A stretch of DNA of 64,000 bases. It comes from Oscillospiraceae bacterium. GTDB lineage: Bacteria > Bacillota > Clostridia > Oscillospirales > Ruminococcaceae. The translations under genes were made by a program, and so were the position numbers. How positions within the stretch are numbered: the stretch's first letter is position 1; every line of letters begins with the position of its first letter. The stretch spans positions 1-64,000 of the forward strand of contig WRLG01000012.1 of NCBI GenBank assembly GCA_009777725.1, in the 5' to 3' direction. Positions 1-8,177 of this stretch are shown piece by piece. Below the pieces are notes generated by a model. That model did not search any database. It had not been told where the DNA came from and worked only from the letters and a program-made list of their open reading frames with translations.

Positions 1-90
1 GTGTCACCATTACTAATTATAATTCGCTTATATTCGTTGTTTAAAACCGTAACACCGAATAGTTAATAAGCTGAATTACCTACTTTCAAC

Positions 91-135
91 AAAAACAACG
101 CATTTGTACACGTGCGTTGTTTTTGTTTTTTTTTT
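91..135 (+). terminator. Strong hairpin terminator at the window start
   Basis: A 12-bp perfect stem (AAAAACAACGCA at 91-102, TGCGTTGTTTTT at 113-124) is followed by a long T run to about 135. It can end a plus-strand gene lying left of the window. Because the left side is A-rich it can also end the minus-strand DUF3006 transcript. Positions 1-90 hold no recognisable gene. Confidence 0.75.
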
Positions 136-139
136 ATTA

Positions 140-352
140 TTAACTATCAAACAAACCATCCTGCAACCTTAAAATTTCACATCGGCGTTTTTCGGTAGCG
201 GCTTTGTCGGCGGTATATGTTCCGTCATTGAGGGGGGTAACTATATCTCCCTCTTTAATTTTACCCCTAATTTTACCCCGCTCTATATTAAAATGCCCCG
301 CCTCACCCTCCAAAACGACAAACTCCCCCTCAAGCCTCTCGACAATAAGCAA
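140..352 (-). CDS. DUF3006 family small protein
   Basis: A 70-residue protein opening LIVERLEGEFVVLEGE and later carrying KEGDIV, the pattern of the DUF3006 family (about 70 residues, small beta-rich). These genes commonly sit beside secreted ComEC-like metallo-beta-lactamase hydrolases, as here, but their function is unknown. The start is TTG at 352: a stop codon lies directly upstream in frame, and AAGGGG sits 8 bases ahead of the TTG. A MITE-like repeat at 372-525 now separates it from its upstream partner, so the two may no longer be tightly co-translated. The gene ends just before a strong hairpin. Confidence 0.75.
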   Translation of the reverse strand: MLIVERLEGEFVVLEGEAGHFNIERGKIRGKIKEGDIVTPLNDGTYTADKAATEKRRCEILRLQDGLFDS

Positions 353-371
353 TCACAAAACCCCTTTTTAA

Positions 372-525
372 CAATTGACAATTAACAGTTAACAATTTCG
401 GAGTTACGCCCTTGGCGTAACATTTTAAGCAGTTTATTTTTACTGTTAAATACATGCTTAGCTAAACTATTTCAAATCCGTCGGCAAAGCCGACACATTC
501 ATTGTCAATTGTTAACTGTCAATTG
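372..525. repeat. MITE-like repeat, copy 1
   Basis: A 154-bp element with imperfect terminal inverted repeats built from CAATTGACA and GTTAACAATT words. It has two inner hairpins, GTTACGCC/GGCGTAAC around 403-421 and GTCGGC/GCCGAC around 479-493. A second copy, alike in most positions, lies at 5530-5689. It has no coding capacity. It sits between the ComEC-like hydrolase and DUF3006 genes and runs into the end of the hydrolase gene. Confidence 0.8.
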
Positions 526-1428
526 ATTTAACCTTCCGTCCGAATAAACGACAATCGTGCCGTCCAAATCGCTTCGGTAGATTGTAACTCCAGCTTGTTC
601 AAGCCGTTCTATTGTGTTGATGTTGGGGTGATTGTACGAGTTTCCTGCGCCGCATTGTATAACGGCGGCGCGGGGGTTTACGGCGGCTAGGAATTCCCGC
701 GTGGTCGATGTGCTGCTTCCGTGATGTCCGACATGTAAAAGGTCGGCGGTTATGTCCGCGCCGGAGGATAAAATATCTCTCTCAGCCGGTCTTGAAGCAT
801 CGCCCGTGAAAAGGAATGTCGTGTCTTTATAGCTGATTTTAAACACTACGGAATAATCGTTTATATCTTTGTAGGCATTGCTTTGCGGCTCTAACGGCGA
901 TATAATTTCCAAAATGGCTTCCTCACCCTCGGAATTTCCGTAAAGAGTATAGGAATCGCCCGCTTTCGCGGCAGTCAGCCGCAAGCCTTTATTCAGCACG
1001 GCGAGCAGGAAATTTTCATAGCTCCTTGTGGTAGGCGTTAGCTCCGCCTTTAGGCGCGGCGCGATTACCTTGCCGATTTCAAATTCCTCAATAACTGCGG
1101 GAAGCCCGCCTATGTGGTCGGAATGAGGGTGGGTAGCTATCACATAATCAAGCTTTCCAACACCTGCATTTTGCAGGTATTCAACTACCCTCGCCCCTTG
1201 CTCCCGCTCTCCCGCATCTGCCAAAACAGCGTAATCGCCGAAAAGAACAAGCGCGCTGCCGCCCTGTCCCACATCTATAAAATGTACTTGAAGCGCGCAG
1301 GCGGACAAAGCGGGAGGCGGCGCATCAATCTCATTTGATTCAAGATAAGCCGCATAAAGCAACCCGGCAAGTATAATAAAAATAATCGCCCATACCCTAA
1401 GCGGCAGTTTTATATTTTTCTTATTCAA
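505..1428 (-). CDS. ComEC/Rec2-like metallo-beta-lactamase hydrolase
   Basis: About 307 residues with one N-terminal membrane segment (VWAIIFIILAGLLYAAYL) acting as signal or anchor, then a metallo-beta-lactamase fold. Metal ligands are visible as THPHSDHIGG, FTGDAS and GHHGSSTST. This matches the soluble hydrolase domain of ComEC-type proteins, but the competence channel domain is absent, so it is a stand-alone extracytoplasmic hydrolase whose substrate (possibly DNA or a phosphodiester) is unknown. The start is TTG at 1428, whose AGGAG overlaps the ygiQ stop (TAGGAG). The last seven residues and the stop are encoded by the terminal repeat of the MITE-like element, so the native C-terminus was probably replaced. 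It belongs to the cdaA-cdaR-ygiQ operon. Confidence 0.85.
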   Translation of the reverse strand: MNKKNIKLPLRVWAIIFIILAGLLYAAYLESNEIDAPPPALSACALQVHFIDVGQGGSALVLFGDYAVLADAGEREQGARVVEYLQNAGVGKLDYVIATHPHSDHIGGLPAVIEEFEIGKVIAPRLKAELTPTTRSYENFLLAVLNKGLRLTAAKAGDSYTLYGNSEGEEAILEIISPLEPQSNAYKDINDYSVVFKISYKDTTFLFTGDASRPAERDILSSGADITADLLHVGHHGSSTSTTREFLAAVNPRAAVIQCGAGNSYNHPNINTIERLEQAGVTIYRSDLDGTIVVYSDGRLNQLTVNN

Positions 1429-1438
1429 GATTTTACTC

Positions 1439-3202
1439 CTATTTCTTAACAAACCCCAGCTTTGATATTAAATCCCCCCGCCCCGCTTTGCGTAAAGCCT
1501 TTATTGCGTTTTGCTTGTTTTGAGGCTTGAAATATTGGAGCAGGGCTCTTTGAAGTGTCTTTTCCTCCGCTGTTTTCGGGACGTAGAGCGGCTTCATTGT
1601 ATACGGGTCAAGCTCTGTATAAAACATGCAGGTTGATATAGTGCCGGGGGTCGGGTAAAAATCCTGCACCTGCTCGGGGCGTAGGTTTTGAGTTTTCAAA
1701 AAAAGCGCGAGCTCCGCCGCATCTTTAAGCGTACAGCCGGGGTGGGAGGACATCAGATAGGGGACAAGGTACTGCTCCTTGCCTATTTTACCCGTAACAG
1801 AATAAAACCTGTCTTGAAACTTTTTATAAGACTCAATATGCGGCTTGCCCATTTTGTCAAGCACGGCGGCTGAGCAGTGCTCGGGAGCGACCTTTAGCTG
1901 ACCGCTGATATGCTCCGCTATCATTTCGCGCATAAACGCCTCGTTTTTATCCGCAATAAGATAATCATAGCGTATACCACTTCGGATAAACACTTTTTTT
2001 ACTTTATCAAGTTTCCGCAGGCTTCGCAAAATATCCAAATATTCGGAATGGTCGGCGTTCAACGACTCGCAGGGCTTGGGAGCCAGGCATTTTCTGCCCT
2101 TGCAAAGCCCCTCTTTAAGTTGCTTCTCACAGCTCGGGTTTCGGAAGTTCGCGGTAGGTCCGCCGACATCGTGTATATAGCCCTTGAAATCGGGCAGGTT
2201 TGTAAGCTTTATTGCTTCCTCTAAAATGCTCTCTTTGCTCCGCGCCGTTACCTTTCTGCCTTGGTGGAGAGCGATTGAGCAGAAATTGCAGTTACCGAAA
2301 CAGCCCCTGTTGTGCGTAATTGAAAACCGCACCTCTTCTATAGCCGGAATCCCGCCCTCTTTTTCATACATCGGGTGGTAATCGCGCTCATAAGGGAGCG
2401 AATAAACAAGGTCAAGCTCCTTCGCGGTCAGGGCGGGCATCGGGGGGGTCTGCACAAGCATCAGTTTGTCCTGCCGCTGAATGATGGTTTTACCGTAGAT
2501 TTCATCCTGCCCGTCATACTGCAATCTGCAGGCTTTGGCATATAACTCCTTACTTTCGCGAACCTGCTTGAATGACGGACATTCAACCGCCCCCCACGGC
2601 GTATTTTCCGGCTTTGTAAGATATGCCGTACCCTTTATATCCGTCATGCTTTTGATATTTTCGCCGCTTTTAAAGCGCGCGCAAAGCTCTGTAACCTGCC
2701 GTTCCCCCATGCCGCAGACAAGCAAATCCGCACCGCTGTCACATAGAATTGACGGCATGACTTCATCGCTCCAATAGTCGTAATGGGCGAATCGGCGCAG
2801 AGAGGCTTCAAGCCCGCCTATAATCATCGGAGCATCGGGGTAGACTTCTCTTATTTTTTGGCAGTATACCGTAACCGCCCTGTCGGGGCGTTTTCCTGCC
2901 TTGCCGCCGGGCGAGTATAAATCATCGGAACGCTTTTTCTTGGAAGCGGTATAATGAGCAACCATTGAATCTATATTGCCCGAAGTCACCATAAAGGCAT
3001 ACTTCGGCTTGCCTAAGCGGGTGAAATCGGCATGATTGCGCCAATCCGGCTGGGCAATTATGCCAACGGTAAACCCTTGGCTTTCAATCACGCGGGAAAT
3101 AATTGCGACCCCAAAGCTCGGGTGGTCAACATAGCCATCGCCCGTGACGCAGATAAAATCAAAGGGCTCTTTTGTTTTTTTGACTGGTAAAAACAGCGGC
3201 AC
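1439..3202 (-). CDS. ygiQ: YgiQ family radical SAM protein
   Basis: A 587-residue protein with the radical SAM cluster CxxxCxxC visible as GCFGNCNFCS near the middle. Around it are the N-terminal cobalamin-like region and the C-terminal DUF3362-like part typical of the YgiQ family. This family is widespread, contains a 4Fe-4S cluster and has no settled reaction. The start is GTG at 3202, overlapping the cdaR stop by one base (TAGTG) behind AGAGGAG, so translation is coupled to cdaR. The following hydrolase overlaps its end. Length and motifs look intact. Confidence 0.88.
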   Translation of the reverse strand: MPLFLPVKKTKEPFDFICVTGDGYVDHPSFGVAIISRVIESQGFTVGIIAQPDWRNHADFTRLGKPKYAFMVTSGNIDSMVAHYTASKKKRSDDLYSPGGKAGKRPDRAVTVYCQKIREVYPDAPMIIGGLEASLRRFAHYDYWSDEVMPSILCDSGADLLVCGMGERQVTELCARFKSGENIKSMTDIKGTAYLTKPENTPWGAVECPSFKQVRESKELYAKACRLQYDGQDEIYGKTIIQRQDKLMLVQTPPMPALTAKELDLVYSLPYERDYHPMYEKEGGIPAIEEVRFSITHNRGCFGNCNFCSIALHQGRKVTARSKESILEEAIKLTNLPDFKGYIHDVGGPTANFRNPSCEKQLKEGLCKGRKCLAPKPCESLNADHSEYLDILRSLRKLDKVKKVFIRSGIRYDYLIADKNEAFMREMIAEHISGQLKVAPEHCSAAVLDKMGKPHIESYKKFQDRFYSVTGKIGKEQYLVPYLMSSHPGCTLKDAAELALFLKTQNLRPEQVQDFYPTPGTISTCMFYTELDPYTMKPLYVPKTAEEKTLQRALLQYFKPQNKQNAIKALRKAGRGDLISKLGFVKK

Positions 3203-4530
3203 TACTCCTCTCTGAGCGTTACGTTAACGGTAGCCTTGGGGGAAGGACTGCCGTCCGAGCTTGTATACCAAACATTGTCGTGCGCGGGGATGCTGAACTC
3301 TACAATCGGCTTATAGTCCCCCACCGTCATATCGAAGGGATTTTTTAATATATCAATCGTCGCCGTAATATCGCTTTCGGTAAGCTGATTGATTACATCG
3401 TTAGGACCCATGAAAAAGAGCATAAAGCCGGACGAAATCATGTTATACTCATATTGAGGCTGCGCGTTTACAAATTGAATCGACCAGCCCGGGATATGCC
3501 GCTCAATTTTTGACAAGCCCTCGCTGGGGCAGGTTACGGTCACGGTTCTCACCCCGTCTAAAGTTTGATAGCCTGCGGGCAGGAAATCATCGGCGTTAAA
3601 GGTAAACACCGTGCCGATGTCAACCTCGCGCATATTGATTTCGCCTATATCAATCGTTGATATAGTAGGCTTGACAAATTCGCTGGGTGCGGCGACTTCA
3701 AGCGCGCTGTCCGAAAAAACCAGCTTTTCTATAAACGCCTCGGTATTAAAGCTGTCGGGGGCGTTTGTCACCCGCACTACGGGCTCTAGCGTCTGCCTGT
3801 GCATGACGGGTATGTAGACATTAAACTGCGTTCTGCTGAAAGTGAGATTTTCCGTATCTATAATCGGCAAAGTTCCGCTGTACAGGCTCAAATCGGAGGA
3901 GACATATTCATAGGTTTGCGAAATATCTTGGTCTACGGCTACGCGGATTCGCGCTTCCGTAACCCTGTCCACCATGCTCTTAGGTCCTGTGACGGCAACA
4001 GTTTCCGGGGATACGGAAATATCATCGGGGTCAACCATAAGCCCCGTAGTCAGAGATACGGAAACGCCGCCGGAATCTATCTGCGGCTTGATTTCGAATT
4101 CCTTTGTTATAATCTCATCAAATATCACCGTTACCAGGGAATCGTTAAACTCGATGACGTCAAATTGCCTGCCGGTTTTACACTCAATTTCAAGCCGCAG
4201 CGAGTATGAGCCGGGCGTGCGGACATTATCGGCTCTCGCAACGGCAACAAGCTCGCTTGCGTTAAGATTACCGATTTGTCCTCTCTGCCCCGTTATTGTA
4301 ATCCCAACAAATTCCCTGCTCTGAAATATTACCCTAAGGTCGTTCGCCTCGGCGAAGGTTCCCTCAATGTTAATCTCAACGGGTATATTGTTGAGCGGTT
4401 TGCTCATAACCGGGTAAACACTGATTGAAACGGCGAACCAGATGACGACAGCCGCAATAATCGACGCAATTTTTATTGAAAAATCCTTTTCAAATAATCT
4501 CGTAATGTATGATGTGATTTTTTTAATCAT
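3202..4530 (-). CDS. cdaR: CdaR, YbbR-domain regulator of diadenylate cyclase
   Basis: About 442 residues: one N-terminal membrane helix (IASIIAAVVIWFAVSISV) followed by a long extracytoplasmic region of repeated YbbR domains, each with segments such as VTGPKSMVDRV and VTVTCPSEGL. In Bacillota CdaR binds CdaA in the membrane and tunes c-di-AMP synthesis. The gene lies 19 bases after cdaA. The ATG at 4530 is preferred because GTGGGA stands six bases upstream; an in-frame GTG at 4542 is a weaker option. The usual partner glmM is not next in line here; ygiQ is. Confidence 0.88.
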   Translation of the reverse strand: MIKKITSYITRLFEKDFSIKIASIIAAVVIWFAVSISVYPVMSKPLNNIPVEINIEGTFAEANDLRVIFQSREFVGITITGQRGQIGNLNASELVAVARADNVRTPGSYSLRLEIECKTGRQFDVIEFNDSLVTVIFDEIITKEFEIKPQIDSGGVSVSLTTGLMVDPDDISVSPETVAVTGPKSMVDRVTEARIRVAVDQDISQTYEYVSSDLSLYSGTLPIIDTENLTFSRTQFNVYIPVMHRQTLEPVVRVTNAPDSFNTEAFIEKLVFSDSALEVAAPSEFVKPTISTIDIGEINMREVDIGTVFTFNADDFLPAGYQTLDGVRTVTVTCPSEGLSKIERHIPGWSIQFVNAQPQYEYNMISSGFMLFFMGPNDVINQLTESDITATIDILKNPFDMTVGDYKPIVEFSIPAHDNVWYTSSDGSPSPKATVNVTLREE

Positions 4531-4549
4531 AGCCATTCCCACTTTCGGT

Positions 4550-5458
4550 TTACTTGTCTTTTTTACGCGGCTCTTTTTTTGAAATTGACTGCTTCAAGCG
4601 CATAGTCTTAGGTTGCTTTTGCGGTTTCTCCTGCAAAAGGCGCGAGCGGAGCAGTTTTTTCAAGCTGTCGCGGGTAAAGCTTCTTGTAAGTACTCCGTTT
4701 TCCGCCACCGATATGTTGCCCGTTTCCTCCGAGACGACGATTACGATAGCATCGGATATTTCACTCATCCCGATGGCGGCGCGATGCCGCGCGCCCAAGG
4801 CTTTATTGATGGTTTCTTCTTTCTGAGAATTGGGTAGAAAACACCCCGCCGCTAAAACCAACCCATCGCGGACAATCACCGCGCCGTCATGCAGGGGCGT
4901 TTTGGGGTAGAAAATATTTCCCAGAAGTTCCTTTGAGGGCAGGGCGTTTACCAGCGTGCCTGTATCAATCTGCTCGCCCAGCTTTGAATATTGCTCGATT
5001 ACGATAATCGCGCCCGTTGAGGTTAGCGACAAGCCCTCGCAGGCATCGCACAGGGTTTCAATTACGGGAATCCACCTTGCTCCGCGAACCTCGGACGATT
5101 CAAAGGAAAAAGGCAGAGCCGTTATTTTAGACATTCTGGAATGACCCATCTTTTCAAGCATACGCCGAAGCTCCGGCTGGAACAATACGACAAGCGCAAG
5201 CAAGCCAATGTCCAAAACACTGCCCACCAAGTAGCTCATCGCTTTCATTCCGTCATGATTTTCAACTATGTAATTCATCACGATATATGCCGCGCCGACA
5301 ACGATAATACCCTTAATAAGCCCGCCCGCCCGCGTTTCCTTAACAAGCGATACAACCTTATAAATCAGTATGGTCAGCACGGTAATGTCTACTACATCCC
5401 AAAAGCCCAACGGCAGAATACTCCTGAAATAAGAGCCCAAAGTATAAAAAAAATCCAT
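4550..5458 (-). CDS. cdaA: Diadenylate cyclase CdaA
   Basis: A 302-residue protein with three N-terminal membrane helices and a DisA_N cyclase domain. The signature catalytic DGA (LHDGAVIVRDG) and RHR (GARHRAAIGMSE) motifs are both present, so the enzyme should make c-di-AMP from two ATP. c-di-AMP controls potassium and osmolyte transport and cell-wall homeostasis in Bacillota. It heads the operon cdaA-cdaR-ygiQ-hydrolase. The start ATG follows AAAGGAAG. A lysine-rich C-terminal tail (KKEPRKKDK) is present. The divergent plus-strand promoter at 5499-5527 lies just upstream. Confidence 0.93.
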   Translation of the reverse strand: MDFFYTLGSYFRSILPLGFWDVVDITVLTILIYKVVSLVKETRAGGLIKGIIVVGAAYIVMNYIVENHDGMKAMSYLVGSVLDIGLLALVVLFQPELRRMLEKMGHSRMSKITALPFSFESSEVRGARWIPVIETLCDACEGLSLTSTGAIIVIEQYSKLGEQIDTGTLVNALPSKELLGNIFYPKTPLHDGAVIVRDGLVLAAGCFLPNSQKEETINKALGARHRAAIGMSEISDAIVIVVSEETGNISVAENGVLTRSFTRDSLKKLLRSRLLQEKPQKQPKTMRLKQSISKKEPRKKDK

Positions 5459-5498
5459 AATCTACTTCCTTTGTTAACAATTCGGTAAAAAAAGCTTA

Positions 5499-5527
5499 TT
5501 GACTTACGGCAAATCATATGGTAAAAT
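5499..5527 (+). promoter_or_regulatory. Sigma-A type promoter for the 5708 gene
   Basis: TTGACT (5499-5504), 17 bp, TAAAAT (5522-5527). The MITE-like repeat copy 2 starts three bases after the -10 box, so the transcript of the 5708 gene would begin inside the repeat and carry it as a long hairpin-rich leader. Confidence 0.55.
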
Positions 5528-5529
5528 AA

Positions 5530-5689
5530 TGAACAGTTAACAGTTAACAATGAGGGTGTTACGCCCGCGGCGTAACATTTTAAGCAGTTTATGTTAACTA
5601 TTAAATCAAATGCCCAGCTAAACTATTTTAAATCCGTCGGCAAAGCCGACACATCAATTGTTAATTGTTAACTGTTCATTGTTAATTGC
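5530..5689. repeat. MITE-like repeat, copy 2
   Basis: About 160 bp, the sister of the element at 372-525. It has the same terminal words (GTTAACAGTTAACAAT), the same GTTACGCC/GGCGTAAC hairpin, the shared core CATTTTAAGCAGTTTAT and the GTCGGCAAAGCCGAC hairpin. It lies between the cdaA operon and the divergent 5708 gene, directly after that gene's promoter. Confidence 0.8.
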
Positions 5690-5707
5690 AAAAGCGGAGG
5701 TGTTGAT

Positions 5708-6211
5708 ATGAATTTATCGTCTATCGGTACAGGCGGAGTCGGGGGATTTTCCATAGGCTACAAGGGCTTCGCGGGCTCTTACGGAGAAAGCGGAGACGGG
5801 CGGCTTGGCGCGGGGAAAGAAGCAAAGGTCGGAGAAAGCGAGATGAAACGCCGCTTCGATTCGTTTGAGTGTACCACCTGCGAAAACAGGCGTTATCAAG
5901 ATGATTCACCCGATTCGGGCGTTTCCATGCAAACCCCTACCAAGGTTGACCCCAAAACAGCCGAATCCGCAGTGCGGGCGCATGAATACCAGCATGTAAC
6001 GCGGAATACGGCAAAGGCGAACCGCGAGGGTAAGGAGATTGTCAGCCAGAGCGTTACCGTGAAGCGGACGATTTGCCCCGAGTGCGGCGAAAGCGTTGTT
6101 GCGGGCGGCGAAACCAGAACCGTCACCAAGGAAGCAAATAATAAGCAAAACCCTTATAACGCAGGCTTATTCAACGAATCCAAAGGCAAACTACTGGATA
6201 CAGCTGCTTGA
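5708..6211 (+). CDS. Small HExxH zinc-site protein, function unknown
   Basis: A 167-residue protein seen in many Clostridia. It has a Gly/Ser-rich N-terminus, then CTTCENRRYQD, a zincin-like helix AHEYQH near residue 98, and CPECGESVVAGG near residue 123. The two CxxC pairs could form a structural metal site and HEYQH a catalytic zinc site, which suggests a small putative metalloprotease (inference; no substrate is known). AAGCGGAGG precedes the ATG. The promoter lies about 180 bp upstream, separated from the gene by the repeat at 5530-5689. No partner genes are evident. Confidence 0.65.
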   Translation: MNLSSIGTGGVGGFSIGYKGFAGSYGESGDGRLGAGKEAKVGESEMKRRFDSFECTTCENRRYQDDSPDSGVSMQTPTKVDPKTAESAVRAHEYQHVTRNTAKANREGKEIVSQSVTVKRTICPECGESVVAGGETRTVTKEANNKQNPYNAGLFNESKGKLLDTAA

Positions 6212-6238
6212 TAGCCGGGAATTAGGAGCGAGGAGTGA

Positions 6239-6799
6239 TTATTCCTCGTTCTTTTTTGTAGGGGCGACCGCCACATCCCCCTTATTCGGAAGCTCAAAAA
6301 AATCCGGGTAGCCTTTTTCATTTTTTAAGGTAAAATATGCTTCGCAAACGCCCATTAGGTTGTAAAAAACGAACATTCCGAAAAGGGAAAACGCCGCTAA
6401 TAATATCTCCGGCGATACTGCTTTAGGAGCTAAAATAATAAGCTGCCCCCCGAATAACGCGTAGACTGCCATTGTGGCGACTATTCCGTGCCGGCTTAAA
6501 ATATCCGCAAATATTGAGAACAGCACGATTATAATAGGAGCAATTAATATAAGCGGGCTGACCGAGCTATGCAGTTCAACATCCCGCAGGGTAAACGTAA
6601 GGCTTAGAAAATTTTTTAAAAAGTAATAAACAATCGCGCCGAATAAAAACAAAACCGAATACCGCGCTGCGAATTTTCGGCGGTTATTAATTTCGTCCAT
6701 GCAATCGCGCTTTTGGTTTAATGTCATCAAGCGTATATTATCCGGCTCAAACGATAGTATTTTATTAAATTTTTTAAACCGCTCAAAATTTATCTTCAT
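6239..6799 (-). CDS. Membrane protein of unknown function
   Basis: About 186 residues from the ATG at 6799 (MKINFERFKKF). There are four or so hydrophobic segments, including YSVLFLFGAIVYYFL, SPLILIAPIIIVLFSIFA and AALFSLFGMFVFYNL-like stretches. I do not recognise a family. It follows the 6825-7739 gene by 25 bases in the same direction, so the two are probably an operon. The last dozen codons (around GDVAVAPTKKNEE) are written in a REP-like GTAGGGGCGACCGCC sequence, so the original C-terminus may have been replaced. Confidence 0.6.
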   Translation of the reverse strand: MKINFERFKKFNKILSFEPDNIRLMTLNQKRDCMDEINNRRKFAARYSVLFLFGAIVYYFLKNFLSLTFTLRDVELHSSVSPLILIAPIIIVLFSIFADILSRHGIVATMAVYALFGGQLIILAPKAVSPEILLAAFSLFGMFVFYNLMGVCEAYFTLKNEKGYPDFFELPNKGDVAVAPTKKNEE

Positions 6800-6824
6800 A
6801 GCGATACGCCTAAGCCCGCGCTTC

Positions 6825-7739
6825 TCATTCCTCATTCCTCGCCCCCCATTCCTCGTTAACGATATTGCCGTTAATGTAATTATCCCACATCGCGATGGCG
6901 TTGTTGTAGTGCATGATGAAATCTTTTTCATTTACCCCCGCTCCGCCGTGAGGCTCTCTGAAGCTTGCGAAAAGGTTATCCGCTAAATCGGGGTATCCTA
7001 TATCCTCCGCAAAGGAGGTGGCATTGAGCATATATCCGTATTCGTTCACATCTTCGTTATGCGGGTAAACCTCCCGTAAATCCTTCAAAACGCCCTCTTC
7101 TATGACCGCTTCCTTGACCGCTTCCCTATCTGCAATGATGATGATGGTATCGGTGGTTTGAAACGCCGCCATAAGCTTTAATTGCTCTGCTTGGTTGTAA
7201 TAAAAGTCCGCTTGGCTGTCATTATCGCCTTTCACAGGCAGGTAGCTAACCCTTACAACGACCTTTTTATCCCCGTTAAAATCTTCGCAATACCGCTCAA
7301 AAACCTCCGCCGCTTTTTCGGCATAGAGCGCGAAATTACCGTCTGTTGCCATAAATATAACGGAAACATCGGGCTGAACCCTGCTTGCAACGTCATAGAT
7401 TAAAAACCCCGCCAGTCCTGCCATCAGCGCGAATACAATTAAGTGCGCTTTATAGTGGTAAAAAAAATCGGCTATTTTTTCTTTTATGGTATAGACCCTT
7501 TCGGGGGCTTCCTCTTTTAATGAGCCAAGCTCCGCCTCCACGCCGGATTTCAGCTTCATCAGCTCAATCCGCTCCCTTGCCAGCTGCTTTTCATATTCCT
7601 CCCGCTCGGCGCGTCTATGCTCGGCGGCTTTCGCCTCGACTTCGACCTCCGCCTCGCGTTCTTGCCTGTTTATTTCAAGGTAGTTATCCAGAAAGGATTT
7701 TTTGGATTCGCGGGGGTTTTTATTTTCTTGTTCAGACAT
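6825..7739 (-). CDS. Single-pass membrane protein with coiled coil and external domain
   Basis: A 304-residue protein I do not recognise by name. Residues about 20-75 are highly charged and heptad-like (REREAEVEVEAKAAEHRRAE). One membrane helix follows near residue 95 (AHLIVFALMAGLAGFLIYDVA). The remaining roughly 190 residues would lie outside the cell and have an alpha/beta look, with VSVIFMATDGNFALYAE and TDTIIIIADREAV, faintly like a substrate-binding fold. It is followed in the same direction by the 6239-6799 membrane protein. The role is unknown. Confidence 0.6.
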   Translation of the reverse strand: MSEQENKNPRESKKSFLDNYLEINRQEREAEVEVEAKAAEHRRAEREEYEKQLARERIELMKLKSGVEAELGSLKEEAPERVYTIKEKIADFFYHYKAHLIVFALMAGLAGFLIYDVASRVQPDVSVIFMATDGNFALYAEKAAEVFERYCEDFNGDKKVVVRVSYLPVKGDNDSQADFYYNQAEQLKLMAAFQTTDTIIIIADREAVKEAVIEEGVLKDLREVYPHNEDVNEYGYMLNATSFAEDIGYPDLADNLFASFREPHGGAGVNEKDFIMHYNNAIAMWDNYINGNIVNEEWGARNEE

Positions 7740-7773
7740 TCAATTTATACCTCGCCATCAGCATCATTTCGCT

Positions 7774-7845
7774 ATTGACGGGACAGGCAAGCCTGTCCCC
7801 TACATAACCCGATTGCACAGGTGGAATTTTTTGTAGGGGTGACTG
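7774..7845. repeat. REP-like palindromic repeat
   Basis: The palindrome GGGACAGGCAAGCCTGTCCC (about 7780-7799) is followed by CTACATAACCC, GATTGCACAGGTGG and a second TGTAGGGG arm near 7832. The same words recur at 8471-8498, 50294-50455, 56121-56180 and 57179-57210. No coding capacity. Confidence 0.7.
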
Positions 7846-7850
7846 AATCG

Positions 7851-8063
7851 TTACGTATCATCAGGAATATACTCCATTATATCACCCGGCTGGCAGTTCA
7901 GCACCTTGCACAGCTTTTCTATTGTTCTGGTGTCAATTCCCCCGCTACCGTTTTTAATAGCGGTTAGCGTACCTTGACCAATTATATTTTCGCGCCTTAT
8001 TCTTGTTGTATTTATCCCCTTTTCCTTAAACAAAGCGAACAATTTATTATAGCTTATCGGCAT
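7851..8063 (-). CDS. XRE/Cro-type DNA-binding regulator
   Basis: A 70-residue helix-turn-helix protein of the short clostridial Cro/C1 class: KLFALFKEKGINTTRIRRENIIGQGTLTAI, then LCKVLNCQPGDIMEYIPDD, the usual ending of this class. The ATG at 8063 follows GGAGG with 8 bases between. It is divergent from the small helical gene at 8178 and faces that gene's promoter, an arrangement repeated at 49651-50267. It probably represses its own promoter and the divergent one (inference). Confidence 0.75.
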   Translation of the reverse strand: MPISYNKLFALFKEKGINTTRIRRENIIGQGTLTAIKNGSGGIDTRTIEKLCKVLNCQPGDIMEYIPDDT

Positions 8064-8112
8064 TTTAACATCCTCCACATAAAAGTACACGGAAATCTGT
8101 GAAATTTGTGTA

Positions 8113-8141
8113 TTGACAATTCACGTAAATTGGTGTAAAAT
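8113..8141 (+). promoter_or_regulatory. Consensus promoter of the small helical gene (module 1)
   Basis: TTGACA (8113-8118), 17 bp, TAAAAT (8136-8141). The spacer carries ATTCACG, and GTGAAATT lies just upstream, giving an imperfect inverted repeat that overlaps the -35 box and is a plausible operator for the divergent XRE regulator. The module 2 promoter at 49960-49988 has the same -35 box and the same ATTCACGTA word. Confidence 0.65.
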
Positions 8142-8177
8142 ATATTTAAGACTTTTTAATACTAGGAGGAAAAAACT

